From Muscardinus avellanarius (lineage: Eukaryota; Chordata; Mammalia; Rodentia; Gliridae): 64,000 bases of DNA. A program made the position numbers and the translations under genes. The notes below the pieces were generated by a model, which was given only the letters and a program-made list of their open reading frames with translations, was not told the origin of the DNA and made no database searches. The stretch's first letter is position 1. Every line of letters starts with the position of its first letter. This document shows, in pieces, positions 1 to 10,735 of the stretch. The stretch covers positions 82,947,388 through 83,011,387 of the forward strand of contig OY726571.1 in NCBI GenBank assembly GCA_963383645.1, read 5' to 3'.

Positions 1-970
1 CCTCAACAGCAACCATGGTTACCAATTTCTTATGTATATTTTTATTTATGTATTTTCTTTCATAAACAGTTCTTTTCCTTTTTTTCCACTTTTGCCAAAG
101 ATAGATGCATATTCGCATCTAGAGAGCTTCTCATTAGTTTTCATGACTTTGTAGTATTCCATTATCTGACTTGGCCAGAGTTTATTTGAATAGTTACTTA
201 CTGAGGGGGAACTGAAATTATTTCTAGGCTTTGCTACTATATATACATTCTATGTGCTAATGTGTGTATGTATATGTATATATATATATATAGTATTTAT
301 ATGTATATATATATTATACATTGTACGTGTATATGATACATGCAAATATATGTAATAAAATCATAGCATTCATGCATGTGTATACATATGTATATACATA
401 TATAAATACACACATATATGTGTATATATATATAATGTGTAACGGAATCTTGGCATTCATGAACATTTGCACATGTGTAAGAAATTCTTAGAAGTGGGAA
501 GGTCAATGAAGTCCGCCATTTATGTTGATAGATCTTGCCTGATTGCTCCCTATAATGAACTTAGCCATTCACACTTTAATCAGTCATTCGCACGCTCCTG
601 TTCCCCATGCCCTCCTAGACTCAGGCAGTTGTCAGACTTTTAGATGTTTACTAGTCTGCTATATGGAAAATTAACTTTGATTCTTTTTGCAATTTGCACT
701 TCTCTTAGTTTGAGGACTAGGTCACTTTTTGCAAGTCTTTGAGCTCTTCGTGTTTCCTTTCTGAATTAGCTCCCCATGTCTTCGCCTTAGTGTCGGTATG
801 TGTTGGGAGTATTCTTTTCTTATCGATGTATAGACGTGCCTTTATGCTTAAAGGAAATGAACCGTTTTGAATGTCTGTAAATGCTCTCTCCCTGGTCTGT
901 TGCTTGTCTTCTGATTCTGTTCATGGGGTTTTTGTTTTGCAGAAACATTTGGTTTGGATAGGGCTTTTGC
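1..970 (-). mobile_element. Old L1 (L1M-type) fragment, antisense
   Basis: The + strand resembles the reverse complement of an L1 3' region. Recognisable phrases include tttgtagtattccatt near 150, the tctgattctgttcatggggt stretch near 911, and the poly-T after 976. It is strongly diverged and interrupted by a TA/TG-rich tract at 268-450. Family level is recognised by memory only. Confidence 0.5.
268..450. repeat. TA/TG-rich low-complexity tract
   Basis: Alternating ta, tg and ca dinucleotides with short (TA)n cores lie inside the old L1. The 69-residue open frame through it (297-506, minus) is a translation of this tract and is not a gene. Confidence 0.8.
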
Positions 971-975
971 AGAAA

Positions 976-1140
976 CTTTTTTTTTTTTTTTTTTTACCTC
1001 CTTCTGGGTGGCAGTCTTCTTCCTGGGCTGTAGGTCTCTCCTTCCTTTTCTTGTTCTGAATCATTTTGTTGTTATTGGAACTAGCTATAAACTTTTTTTT
1101 TTTGGCATTTTTTTTCTTTTTTTTTTTTTTTTTCCTGCAA
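976..1140. repeat. Poly-T tracts
   Basis: Poly-T runs at about 976-996 and 1094-1136 are separated by ordinary sequence. They probably mark the A-tails of decayed antisense retroelements. Confidence 0.6.
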
Positions 1141-1644
1141 GTTGCAATTTACTTTGGCTATTAATCCCAGGTAGGACTGAGTCAAAAGTTGGTGTCATTT
1201 TTGAAAACAAGGTTGTTACCTCCTGAATGTCAGTCCTGACATTATCACAACCAGCAGTGCTGGAACCGCCTGGGTTCCTATTGACTCCGAGCCACCGTGC
1301 ACATCTCTGTCCAACTCCACATTCAATAATGTCCCGTCAACAGCTTGGAGTGGGCCATGGTGGGAGTGTTTACACAATGGAAATTGGAAAACTGCTGACC
1401 AGGGTTTGCATTTTTCTTCAGAGAGCCAGGTATTAAGCACTTATCACACTAGTGAGTGTGACCCTGGGCTTTCTTGCTTTTTTCTCCTAGTCTTTTTCCT
1501 TCTCTCCTTCTTTTCACAGGTACCTGTTTCATGTAGAACATTGTGCTATGTGTTCGGGACATAATAATAGGTAAAAACACACAGCTGAATGCCCACATAG
1601 ACTTTGCAACCAGAGAGGCATGCCCTAAGTGATCAAATAATAAT
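1141..1644. other. Intron 1, no feature recognised
   Basis: This is ordinary-composition sequence. Overlapping short frames on both strands (about 1216-1440) show no recognisable protein, splice pattern or codon signature. Confidence 0.6.
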
Positions 1645-1727
1645 CTTTTCCCCTCATTACTAGGGACTGAACCCAGGGCCCTGTGCATGCTAGGCAAGCA
1701 TGCTACCCTGAATTCCATCCTTAGTCC
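1645..1727 (-). mobile_element. ID SINE (tRNA-Ala derived), antisense
   Basis: Antisense signature: tagggactgaacccagggcc (B-box region), then gctaggcaagcatgctacc, then the head ending near ttccatccttagtcc. It is the full single-ID form, with no B1 half attached. Confidence 0.85.
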
Positions 1728-2227
1728 TTCAAATAATAACGTTTTAATTACAACCAGGTTAAGTGTATGAAAAGAAAGTAGAATGAAAGACCAGAAAAAG
1801 AGACCTGACTGACTGGTGGATGGGAGAAACAGATCTGAGATAAGATTGGTGGGTCGAGTAATGAAGAACAGAGAAAGGAAGAGAGGGCTGTGTGTGTTTA
1901 CCAGTGTGAGAGAAAACAGCATTTATAATGATCCCGTGTCACGCAGGAACCTGGAGTTGACAGCAGTTGATTTGGGAATAGGGACTGTGGGTAGATTATG
2001 AACCATGTTAGGACTTTTCCTCTAATTCTAGAGCAAAGGAGAACCATCAAGGAGTATTAAGTAGTGTGAGGCTATGCTTCAGTGAGAATTTGTATTTTTG
2101 AAAACGCCTCCCTGGATGCAGTGTGATTTCATGGGTGGAGATGTGCTAAGTGGACCAGGGAGGCCAGGGAGTCCCATAGCAAGGTTGGCGTATACACACC
2201 AGGGCTGCAAGGGAGGCAGACACTCCT
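1728..2227. other. Intron 1, no feature recognised
   Basis: Unique-looking intronic sequence. The 157-residue minus-strand frame at 1449-1922 crosses the ID element and its flank and has no recognisable domain. Confidence 0.6.
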
Positions 2228-2234
2228 TTTCTTC

Positions 2235-2276
<42 letters not shown>

Positions 2277-2376
2277 TTCCTTCCTTCCTTCCTTCCTTCC
2301 TTTCTTCTTTCTTCCTTCCTTCCTTCCTTCCTTCCTTCTTTCCTTCCTTTCTTTCTTTCTTCTTTCTTTCCTTTTT
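2228..2376. repeat. (CTTT)n/(CTTC)n polypyrimidine tract
   Basis: About 150 bp of pure pyrimidine on the + strand, built of CTTT and CTTC tetranucleotides. It abuts the A-tail side of an antisense B1-dID and likely grew from that tail. Confidence 0.95.
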
Positions 2377-2558
2377 TAACGGTACTGGGGATGGAACTCA
2401 GGAGCATTCTACCTCTGAGCTATACCCCCAGGCATATTTTTATTATTTATTTTGAAACAGGGTCTCACTGAGTTGCAAAGGGCCTAAGTAGCTGAGACTG
2501 TCTGCGAACCACGATCCTCCCTGAATGCTGGGATTGCAAGCATGCACCACCATGCCAG
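2377..2558 (-). mobile_element. B1-dID SINE, antisense
   Basis: The ID half (ggtactggggatggaactca to agctatacccccag) precedes the linker and the B1 half (gaaacagggtctcactgag to caccaccatgcca). This is the order expected for a reversed composite element. Confidence 0.92.
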
Positions 2559-2740
2559 TTTTTTTTTTTTTTTTCCTTTTTTCTTTTAAAGTATGGTGCT
2601 GGGGACCAAACACGAAAGCATTCTACCTCTAAGCCATACTCCCAACCCTTTTTAAAAAATTTATTTTACTTTTTCTATTTTGAAGCAAGGTCTCTCTAAG
2701 TTGTTGAGATTCTCATTAAGTTGCTGGTTGTCAACCAGTT
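2559..2740 (-). mobile_element. B1-dID SINE fragment, antisense
   Basis: A poly-T tail is followed by an ID half (gtgctggggaccaaacacga) and a truncated B1 half ending near gttgctggttgtc. It sits directly beside the previous element. Confidence 0.8.
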
Positions 2741-2834
2741 GTCCCTTTGCTAAATGTCTAAGTCCAGGTAAATGCCTAATAAGTCCAGGTAAAAGATTAT
2801 CCTGGGTTTAGCATTATCTTCTTGTACAAAGCAT

Positions 2835-2925
2835 TCAATGTACAGATGGGAAGAATGAACTGAGGGTCATTTACTTGGCCAAAGTCACCAGGCTATTAGG
2901 GTTTGAATCCACTTCTCATCACCCT
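2835..2925 (-). mobile_element. MIR fragment, antisense
   Basis: The order matches a reversed MIR core: gtacagatgggaagaatgaa, tggccaaagtcaccaggcta, gggtttgaatccac. It is old and diverged. Confidence 0.6.
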
Positions 2926-3229
2926 CTGCCCCAGGGGAGAGGCCAGAAAGCACTGGCAGGGACCATGCCCTTTCTTGTGATTGGCTCTCTTTCACTAGCC
3001 CAGATGACCCTTTTGGGGCCAGAGAATGGTCTTAAGTATATGTTTAGATTTTAGTACAGTCGAGGTATGGCTATCCTATGGCTTTGTGAGAGTAGACGTC
3101 GGCAGACTACCTTTTGGGCTGATTTTTCTAATCTCTGTCCCCCACCCCATGGGTCCCCTGCCTCTTCTTTCCTTAAAACCATAGGCCCCAGGGAAAACAT
3201 ATAAGATCAAAAGCTATCCACTTTGCTTC

Positions 3230-3490
3230 CCAGCTGGAAGCCTCCAGTGGCTCCCAATCACTGCTAAAAAAATGGTCACCCTCAGACCTAAACACTAAAT
3301 TATTTTCCACTCCTCCCTACTGCCTCCTTTGCTGCAGGAAACATCCTACAGCTCCTAGTTCACCTGCCCTTTACTGCCTCCCTGCTTCTCTCACACTGTT
3401 CCTCCTGTCTGGAATACCCTTCTCTCCATCCTTCAACCTGTTGGTCCCTATCCATCCTTCCGATCAGATCAGCCCTCATCTCTGAGAGAC
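3230..3490 (+). mobile_element. L2 LINE 3'-region fragment
   Basis: The stretch cctccagtggctcccaatca, followed by the pyrimidine-rich run to cctgtctggaatacccttct and ctctgagagac, matches the untranslated end of L2 as I remember it. Ancient and gapped. Confidence 0.55.
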
Positions 3491-4237
3491 AACACCCCGC
3501 TGTCTCCTCTTCGTCACACTCATGTGTCCTGGTTGGAATGATGCCTGTCCCCGCTGGGAGGTCTTTGACCCACAAGGTCAACACCATTACATGTCTGAGC
3601 TCCCCTGAACTTGATGTAGTGGAATGCACAGGAGTTTCTAGTTGGCCGGCCCAGCTTATGGTGCCAGGTGGGCGCTCCTTGCCAGTTTACCTCTGGGAGA
3701 GTTCCTTCACCTGTTTCCTGCTTGGCAGGGTGAAGTTAGTGCCAGCTCACCTCCAAGGTGGTTGTAAGGACAGGAAGTGAGCACCTGGGAGGCCCCACCC
3801 CACCCACAGGCACCTGGGGAACAGGAGGCACCTAAGTCTCGGGTGCCCCTCCCCCCCAGGCTGGTTGATGGGGCAAAGGCTGCCCCATGAGTCATCTGAG
3901 AAGTGCCTGGATGGAGGAGCCGAGAGCCCACACCTTAGAGGTGAGTTAGCTCTTAAGAGCGCCAAGGCGCCTGTCCCTGGGGAGTGAGGTATGGGAAACC
4001 CGCATCCAGGGCCATCTGAGGAACCAGGCCAGAAAGGATCATCTAGGGCTTGGTTGGTCAGAGTTCTCATCTAAAAACAAAACAGGCCACTGAGCTCAGA
4101 GGACTCGCAGAGCAGCCAGCAGCTGGAAAGACGGGACCAGTGAGTGGGACTCTGGTATGCGCTTCGCCAGTCTGGGGAGTCCTCGGCTCTAAAGCCTGAG
4201 GTCATATCACACGGTAGAGGAGGAGCTAAGTAGGCTT
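3491..4237. other. Intron 1, GC-moderate unique sequence
   Basis: No repeat or exon recognised. It has several short overlapping frames on both strands (for example 3747-4070 minus) without splice or domain support. One AP-1-like TGAGTCA lies at 3888-3894. Confidence 0.6.
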
Positions 4238-4247
4238 AAAAGTCTGG

Positions 4248-4456
4248 CTGAGCAGGCACGGTGGTGCAGGCCTATGATCCCAGCGCTCGGGAGGCTGAGA
4301 CAAGAGGCTCACAGGCATCCAGTTGTCAACCTCAGCAACTTAGCAAGACGTTATTTCAAAAATAAGAGATGAAAAGGACTGGAGATACAGCTCGGAGGTA
4401 GAATGCAGGGCCCTGGATTCCATCCCCACTACCAAAAAGAAAGAAAGAAAGAAAAG
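4248..4456 (+). mobile_element. B1-dID SINE
   Basis: The B1 half (ggcacggtggtgcaggccta), linker and ID half (actggagatacagctcggag to ccatccccactacc) are complete, with a (GAAA)n tail. A target duplication aaaagtctgg flanks it at 4238-4247 and 4457-4466. Confidence 0.93.
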
Positions 4457-4466
4457 AAAAGTCTGG

Positions 4467-5742
4467 ATTAGCTTGCTGGGAGAAAACACAAGACATTTTA
4501 AAGAGAAATTGATGGTAACAATCAGATCAAAGAGCAAACTGGAGAGAGCGTGGAAACTGGGGAAAGAGCAGGGGTCTTGAAGAGCTGCCCTTTCCCACCC
4601 GGAGCATTATCCTTCCACGTTCCTCTGGGAGGCTCCGAGTTTGGCCTCAGCACTGTGATCCCTGGGGGTATCGTCACCATCTTTCCTTTGCTCAACCTGG
4701 ACTCAGTGCTGGCCATTACCAGTTCCTGGAGATTGACGGGGGTCAGCCAGTTCCTAGGAAATGGCAGTAGGAAATGGATTTCCCCTGACTTGAGCCCCTG
4801 CCATTCTACCAAGGCTTTCTTGCAAGGAACAAAAGCAAAATTCAAATGACATCATCAAAATAGAAAAGAAACGTATTGCAAAGGTGCTTTCAGAAGCAAC
4901 ATCTGCTCTTGTCCCTTCTGCGTAAATCCGCTCTGCTCTGCACCCTTCCTGGCCGGCATTGTGCGGTGTCTCTGTTGATCTAGCCCTTGGCCAAACAACA
5001 GCCAACCCACAGGCCAGCATCTTCCAGGTGCAAGCCTGCTGGGGCTGGGGCTGGGGCTGAGATGGGGAAGGGTCCCAGAGCAGAGATTCAGCAACCTGGG
5101 CTAGGGCACTCCTCCAAACCATAGGACGGCGAGCATGGGACTGGCTCTTCCTCAGGTGAGCTAGAAGGGGATAGAGGAAGAACTTTTCAGTAATTAGTTG
5201 AGAATAATGAGTCCTGATTTCGCAGCCATTAGATGCTTTAAACGAAGTATCTCCTTCTTTTCCCAGGCTCTCAGGATGTACCTGGCCTGGCCACCAAGGC
5301 TGTTCATGTACAATTGGCAGGAACACACCTCCTGCCGCTTTTCTTCTTAGAATAATTAAAGAGAGTCTTAGGTGTTAGCTTCCATTCGCCCCTGTCAGCT
5401 CGCAAGGAGCCCTCTGGGCAGGTAGCCACAGTTTTATAAGCTGTTGCTACCTCTGCCCCTCAGTCAAAACCAGCTGCATAATTTGTAAGGCCCAGTGTAA
5501 AATGAAAACACACTGCTCTTATTCAAAAAGTATTAATAGCAGGACGGTGACAGCAAAGCATGAAGCCAAGCATGGCTCCTCTCGCACACGGCCCCATTGG
5601 CCTGCGTTCAGTGACCCCAGCCTGTCATCTGTCACAAAGCCAGTTGTCACTGCTGCAAAGCAGGTGTTCCCTGAGCCCTTCCTGGAACGTCTTCCTTATT
5701 TTTCATTATCCTCTGTACTTCTTTATTGTCTTTTACATCTTT
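4467..5742. other. Intron 1, no gene recognised
   Basis: Unique intronic sequence. Frames at 4522-4845 and 4754-5326 (minus) and 4550-4849 (plus) overlap one another in different phases and show no family features. A small (GGGGCT)n run sits at 5039-5058. Confidence 0.6.
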
Positions 5743-5753
5743 TTCTAGATTTG

Positions 5754-5784
<31 letters not shown>
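5743..5784. repeat. Poly-T tract
   Basis: About 30 consecutive T residues, immediately left of a sense-oriented SINE. Possibly the tail of a separate antisense insertion. Confidence 0.9.
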
Positions 5785-5801
5785 AAAAAGCAAGACATAC
5801 T

Positions 5802-6016
5802 GAATGTAGTGTGTATGCACATGCCTGTAATCCCAATAGTTGAGAGGCTGAGACAGGAGGATCGCAGGTTTGAGACCAGCCTCAGCAACTTAGGGAGACT
5901 CTCAGTAACTTAGTGAGACCCTGTTTCAAAATTAAAAAAAAAGGATGGGGGTATAGCTCAGAGGTAGAAGGCTTTTGGGTTCAATTCCTAGTACCAAAAA
6001 AAAAAAAAAAAAAAAG
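5802..6016 (+). mobile_element. B1-dID SINE
   Basis: B1 half with gagaggctgagacaggagga and a duplicated agcaacttag/cagtaacttag block, A linker, ID half (gggggtatagctcagaggta), long poly-A. The flanks caagacatact and taaaatatact suggest a decayed target duplication. Confidence 0.92.
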
Positions 6017-6284
6017 TAAAATATACTTTTTGAGGGCCTGCCTGTTTTGCCAAGAAGCAACATCACAGAGCCCCAGATTGGTTAATTTTGTTTAGGGGTC
6101 TTCAGTTAGGGATATACTAGCGTGAGAGAGCCAGAGACCCGGCCCACGCTGGAAAATACTGCTCTAGAAGTAAGACACTCAGGGTTATCTGGACAGAAAA
6201 GCAAACAGCTGAGTCATGAGGATGTGTGGTAGAGAATGCTAAGTCATTCAAATGCTAGTTAAGTGTTTATCAGACTTTCTTTTT
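6017..6284. other. Intron 1, no feature recognised
   Basis: Unique sequence with no repeat signature. Confidence 0.5.
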
Positions 6285-6399
6285 CTTTTCTTTTTGCGTT
6301 GTTGGAGATCAAACCCAGAACCTCACACAAGCTAGAGCAGGCGCTCTGTGCCTGAGCCACACCCCCAGCCCAGGCTTTTTTTTTTTTTTTTTTTTTTTT
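6285..6399 (-). mobile_element. ID SINE, antisense, beside a poly-T run
   Basis: gttggagatcaaacccagaa to tgagccacacccccagccc is a reversed ID element. A 20+ base poly-T run adjoins it at 6377-6399. Confidence 0.82.
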
Positions 6400-6769
6400 A
6401 ATGGAAGAAGAAAAGACAGTCTTTTATATCGTTTAAGTCTAGTGCTATAGTCACACTTGATTTTCTAGTATCATTTAAAGAAAATGAGCGCAGAGGAGAG
6501 GAAGCCAGCCTCCGAGGCAGTAAGTGTCCCAGGGGCCCTGTGTTATTAGGGACGGGTTACGCAGCCAGCCTCACCACCATAGAATGTTTCAGATTAGATT
6601 ACAAGTGGCCTTCTCCGTGTCTCTGGAAGATGCTTTACAAATTGGATGCCCATGATTGTTCCATATCGAGGAACGTCACTACTCCCCCATGCATAGACAC
6701 AAGCACTTGGAGTAAGCACAAAGACTGTGTCTTCTGTTATTTAAAATGGTCCAGAATACTGTAGTGGCA
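6400..6769. other. Intron 1, no feature recognised
   Basis: Unique sequence with a 74-residue frame at 6540-6764 that lacks recognisable features. Confidence 0.5.
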
Positions 6770-7330
6770 CATTCATAGCCATGTTCACAGCAGTCCAGTT
6801 CATAGTAGCCACGTTATGGGACCAGTCTCGGTATCCATCCACAGATGAATGGGCCACAAAACAGTGGCATATACACAATGGAATTTTACTCGGCCCTAAA
6901 GAAGAGCACAGTGGTGTCATTTGCAGAAAAAAATGAATAGAACCAGAAAATCATATGCTAAATGAGATTAGCCAGTCTTGGAAAGTGGAGGGTTTTATGT
7001 TTTCTCTCATATGTGGATGCTAGAGAGGAATTGGGGAACAAATAGTACTTCAGATGAATCAGGAGAGAGCCCAGAATCCTGGAAGGGGATTGGTGGAGGG
7101 AGACGGGGAGGGGAAACAGGGAGATTTGATGAGGGAAGGAGTTCAAATCATCTCCGTTCATATACGAAGTTATATCAGTACCAATCTCAGTAATATATAT
7201 GGCGCGGGGTAGGGGATAGGGTGGGATCTGGAGGGAGACACACCAAGTGCTGTGTGCGTGTCTGTTTCTGTCACTCTGAACATCATTATGATGTATAATT
7301 TAATACACTAATAAAAATATACCAATTTTT
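6770..7330 (+). mobile_element. L1 3' end, sense orientation
   Basis: The characteristic L1 ORF2 end and 3' UTR are visible: gtatccatccacagatgaat, tatacacaatggaattttac, ctaaatgagattagccagtc, ttctctcatatgtggatgct, then ggtggaggg-type UTR. It is the only L1 fragment in the window in the same direction as the gene. 5' truncated, with no intact frame. Confidence 0.88.
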
Positions 7331-7343
7331 TAGAAAAATTTTT

Positions 7344-7522
7344 TTGTGGTACTGGGGTTCCTGGAAGCCCTCCTACCTCCGGGCTACACTCCCAGACCTA
7401 TTTTATATTTTTATTTGGAAACAGGGTCTCTTAAGCCAGCAAGGCTGGCTTCGAACCTACGCGATCCTCCTGTCTCCGCCTCCCAAGCGCGGGGATTACA
7501 AGCGTGCACCACCACGCCCAGC
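7344..7522 (-). mobile_element. B1-dID SINE, hairpin subfamily, antisense
   Basis: ID half reads gtggtactggggttcctgga, with ctccgggctacactcccaga. The B1 half carries the inverted repeat AAGCCAGC-aag-GCTGGCTT (7433-7451) in place of the usual cagcctcagctacttag block. Target duplication ttttagaaa at 7328-7336 and 7523-7531. Confidence 0.93.
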
Positions 7523-7674
7523 TTTTAGAAATTTAAATTAGGTGGTAACATGCACCTAATATAAATTTGATTATCTTCATATTTTTTGGCATACAGTTTG
7601 GTGGCAGTAGGTACTTTTATGAACTCTTTCATCTCCCCAGATTGAAACTTTGTCCTCGTTTAAATAACAGCTGT

Positions 7675-7870
7675 CAGCCAGGTGTGGTGATGCATGCCCA
7701 GAATCCCAGGACTTTAGAGGCTCAGACAGGAGGATCGCAGGTTGGGAGCCAGCCTCAGCAACTTAAATGAGACCCTGCTCCAAAATAAAATATAAAAAGG
7801 GCTGGAGTGTAGTTCAGAGGTACAATGCCTCTGGGTTTAATCCCTAGGGCTGAAAATTAAAAAAAAATTA
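7675..7870 (+). mobile_element. B1-dID SINE
   Basis: B1 half (gccaggtgtggtgatgcatg), linker aaaataaaatataaaa, ID half (ggctggagtgtagttcagag), A-tail. Confidence 0.92.
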
Positions 7871-7879
7871 AATAGAACT

Positions 7880-8072
7880 CTCTCTTCCTTTCTCTTCCCA
7901 GCCCCTGGCAGCCACTATTCTTTTTGTCTCCATGAATTTGATGACTCTCTGTCCCTCAAATAAGTGGACTCATATAGTATTGCCCCTCTGTGACTGGCTT
8001 ATGTCACTGAAAATAATGTCCTCAGGGCTCATTTGCGTTAAAGCCCCCGCCAGAATTTCCTTCCTTCTAGTT
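7880..8072 (-). mobile_element. Old L1 3'-UTR fragment, antisense
   Basis: The stretch agcccctggcagccactatt, then ctccatgaatttgatgactc, then tgtgactggcttatgtcact is a familiar reversed L1M 3' region. The next SINE interrupts it. Confidence 0.75.
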
Positions 8073-8198
8073 GGGCGTGGTGGTGCATGCTTGGAATCCC
8101 AGTACTTAGAAGGCTGAGACAGGAGGATTGCAGGTTTGAAGCCAGCCTCAACTACTTAGTGAGGCTCTCAGTAACTGAGTGAGACCCTGTTTCCAACA
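8073..8198 (+). mobile_element. B1 half-element with TA microsatellite tail
   Basis: Only the B1 monomer (gttgggcgtggtggtgcatg to gagaccctgtttcc) is present. It runs into (TA)n at 8199-8225 instead of an ID half. It inserted into the antisense L1. Confidence 0.88.
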
Positions 8199-8225
8199 AT
8201 ATATATATATATATTACATATATAT

Positions 8226-8728
8226 AATAGGTGAGGTTCTTGGGCAAGATAACAGGGTGGAGGGCAGGAGTCCCGAAGAGTTCCCCCCATCTGGGGACAG
8301 GCAAGTCCAGAGATGGAGGCACGGTATGTGTGAGCCTCCCTGAAGGAGGGCTTGGGTTTGGACAGGGGGGAAGGATGGAGAGAGAGCATCCTGTGCAGAG
8401 GTGTGGATGAAAACTGAGAAGAGAGGTGTACAGGAGCCAGGGACCAGGCCTGGAGGTACACATGAGACCTACCCCATGAGTCTGCAGTCAGACCATGGGT
8501 GTGAGTTTGATTTTTTCCCCCCAAGTAAACAGTGAGTCTTCCTGTTGTAAACAGGGAAGTGATAAAATAGCAAGATAGTAAGGCTTGAAAAGAAAACTAG
8601 GGGAGAAGGCACTGTGGTCCTGGCCCAGATGCCTGTCCACATGAGTGGTCCATTCATAGTCCCCTCAAGTTACCCCCTGAGGGCCGGATCCCAGGACACA
8701 CAGCACTTTGGGCTGCTTCCTTTTTATT
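8226..8728. other. Intron 1, no gene recognised
   Basis: Unique sequence. Overlapping minus-strand frames at 8152-8524 have no recognisable domain. Confidence 0.55.
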
Positions 8729-8753
8729 ATCTGTCTATCTGTCTGTCTGTCTA

Positions 8754-8801
<48 letters not shown>
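8729..8801. repeat. (CTGT/CTAT)n then (TG)n microsatellite
   Basis: A short CTGT/CTAT block is followed by about 46 bp of uninterrupted TG. Both strands give spurious repeat frames. Confidence 0.97.
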
Positions 8802-8802
<1 letters not shown>

Positions 8803-8870
8803 GCTAGGGATTGAACCCAGGACCCGGCACATGCTATGCAAATGCTCTGCCACAGAGCTGCACCATCGGG
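8802..8870 (-). mobile_element. ID SINE, antisense
   Basis: gctagggattgaacccagga, then catgctatgcaaatgctctg, then gctgcaccatcgg. The TG tract lies at its tail side. Confidence 0.85.
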
Positions 8871-9063
8871 CCTCTCTCTGGGCCTCTTAAAACCCCTCAG
8901 CAAGCGCGCATCACAAAATGTGGCCATGGCCTCGCCCCTGGCCTGCTGCCCTCTCCCTCTCTCAAGTAGGCAGCTCTGCACTGGCCACTGCACGGTCCTT
9001 TGGCTGTCGGGCTGGCCCAAAGCCAGGTCCCATGGGACCACGGGGGCTTTCCGTTGGCATCTC

Positions 9064-9545
9064 TGTATTAGTTCCCAAAGCTGCTGTAACAAATACCACA
9101 GACTAGGCGGCTTAGGACAATTGGCAGGAATTTCCTTCTGGTTCTGGAGGCTGAAATCCATCCCTGGTCAAGGTGTCAGTCACGCTGACATGCTGATTCT
9201 TCTAAACGCCTCTGTTTTTGGCTTGTAACTGCTGCATTCTCTGGGTTCTCACAGCCTCTTCCCTCTGCGTGTGTCTGCGTCCTGGGCCTCCTCTTTTGGG
9301 GTGGGTGCTGGGGATTGAACCTATGGCTTTGCAGTTCTAAGCACATGTTCTACCACTGAGCCACACCTCCAGTTTCTCCTCTTCTTATAAAGACACAATT
9401 CATGTTGGATTGGGCCTCACCCACAGAACCTCATTTCACTTTTTATTAACTTTTTAAAGGCCCTATCTCCAAACATAGTCAGATCTGAGCCACTGGAAAT
9501 TAGGACTCCAACATGCAAGTTTTAGGGGGATCGTTTAGCCCATAA
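9064..9545 (-). mobile_element. MLT1-type MaLR LTR, antisense, split by an ID
   Basis: The + strand begins tgtattagttcccaaagctg, then aacaaataccacagacta, and after the ID continues tctcctcttcttataaagac to the gcccataacc end. This is the reverse of MLT1 as known from mammals. It is a solo LTR with no internal sequence. Confidence 0.8.
9296..9374 (-). mobile_element. ID SINE inside MLT1, antisense
   Basis: gggtgctggggattgaacct to actgagccacacctccag. Its head joins the LTR just before tctcctcttctt. A similar pyrimidine phrase, cctcctctttt, lies on the other side as a probable target duplication. Confidence 0.88.
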
Positions 9546-9689
9546 CCTCAGAGTCCCAGCACAGCCTCGATGTGTATCGATAACCTGGGCATTTCCTCAG
9601 AGCCTGAGACCTGCTGGACTGGGCTCTGAGCTGGTCTTTCCCGCTTGTCCCAAATCCCAGTATTTCAGCTCTACATTTCAGCTGAGCCA

Positions 9690-10240
9690 TTTATGACTCC
9701 CTGCTTCAGATCCTTCATGGTACTCCATGACTTTTAAGATAAAGGTGGGCCTGGTGGGTGAGCTTTCAAGATCCCTGCCTGTCTCCTGTTTCTTCCCCAT
9801 CAGAACCCTGTGTTCGCCGGGCGTGGTGGCACACGCTTGTAATCCCCGCGCTTGGGAGGCGGAGACAGGAGGATTGTGCAGGTTCTAAGTCAGCCACGTG
9901 CGCTGGCTTAAAAGACCCTGTTTCCAAATAAAAAATTATAAAATAGGTCTGGGAGTGTAGCCCTGAGGTAGAAGGGTTTCCAGGAACCCCAGTACCACCA
10001 CCAAAAAAATAAAAAAAGAACCCTGTGTTCCTGCCACTGATCTGTTTCCCAAACAACACTCCTGTCTTTGCATACACAGCTCTCTTGGCCCAGAGCCTGC
10101 CCCTCCTCTCGGCCTTACCGTCACCTCCTGGAGCCCTCCTTGGGTCCCTATTCCTCCATTTACATCCCCTAACCCCAAATACGGATCCTCAGCTCCCAGA
10201 CCTTGTAGGTGCTCAGTAAACATTTCCTGAGTGGTGCTGG
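9690..10240 (+). mobile_element. L2 LINE 3' end, split by a SINE
   Basis: The left part has cttcagatccttcatggtac and aagataaaggtgggcc. After the SINE comes a pyrimidine-rich run ending ccttgtaggtgctcagtaaacatttcctgag (end near 10235), the usual L2 terminus. The host sequence rejoins cleanly when the SINE and one target repeat are removed. Confidence 0.65.
9816..10016 (+). mobile_element. B1-dID SINE, hairpin subfamily, with perfect TSD
   Basis: Begins gccgggcgtggtggcacacg and ends in an A-rich tail. Perfect 14-bp target duplication agaaccctgtgttc at 9802-9815 and 10017-10030. Inverted repeat AAGTCAGC (9887-9894) and GCTGGCTT (9902-9909), with one mismatch, replaces the usual middle of B1. 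Confidence 0.97.
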
Positions 10241-10509
10241 TAAGGAAGTACCTAAGAGGCTACTGCTTGCATCTGCATGAGATCGTATGATTTAAATCTA
10301 GGATGATCAGGATGGAAAGAAGAGATGCATAGGCTACCTCTGACCTAAAATCAAAATTCACTGAACTTTCGAAGACAAAGAAGAGTGTTATCATTTATCA
10401 GCAACAGCCACTAATCACACTTGAATTCATACTGAGCGAGACAGTGTGTGATGTCTGTACAGAAAGCCACAGTGACTTCTTACAATATATTCATCCACTT
10501 GAATCTAGG
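10241..10509. other. Intron 1, no feature recognised
   Basis: Unique sequence between the L2 and the MER20. Confidence 0.5.
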
Positions 10510-10735
10510 GGTGCGGAACACTTAGTCACTGGGGAGCTTTGGGGGTACCTGTGCGACCCTCTCATCAATGGACAGTGTTTGGAGATGGCCTTTTGGTTGA
10601 GGAGTCGTAGCTGCTGTTGGCATCTAGTGGATAGAGGCTGATGAGCTACTGAATACCGTGGAGCACACAGAAGGATCACACAACCACGAAGGGTCCAGCC
10701 TCAAGAGCCCCGAGTATGAGAAGCCCTGGTCCAGG
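10510..10735 (+). mobile_element. MER20 (hAT-Charlie) DNA transposon
   Basis: tgttggcatctagtggatag followed by agaggctgatgagctactga and a terminal gagaagccctgg are MER20 landmarks. The 5' inverted repeat is decayed. MER20 copies are known to supply regulatory sites in some mammals; nothing here shows that for this copy. Confidence 0.75.

Noticed and set aside
1449..1922. 157-residue minus-strand open frame
   Set aside because: It spans an ID SINE and flanks, and no family or codon pattern is recognisable.
4754..5326. 190-residue minus-strand open frame
   Set aside because: Competing frames on both strands, no domain, no splice context. Likely a chance frame in GC-moderate intron.
5936..5996. 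tRNA-like stretch gggggtatagctcagaggta...ggttcaattcctagtacc
   Set aside because: This is the ID half of a B1-dID SINE, lacking a full cloverleaf and acceptor stem. The same applies to all other tRNA-Ala-like hits here, so no tRNA gene is called.
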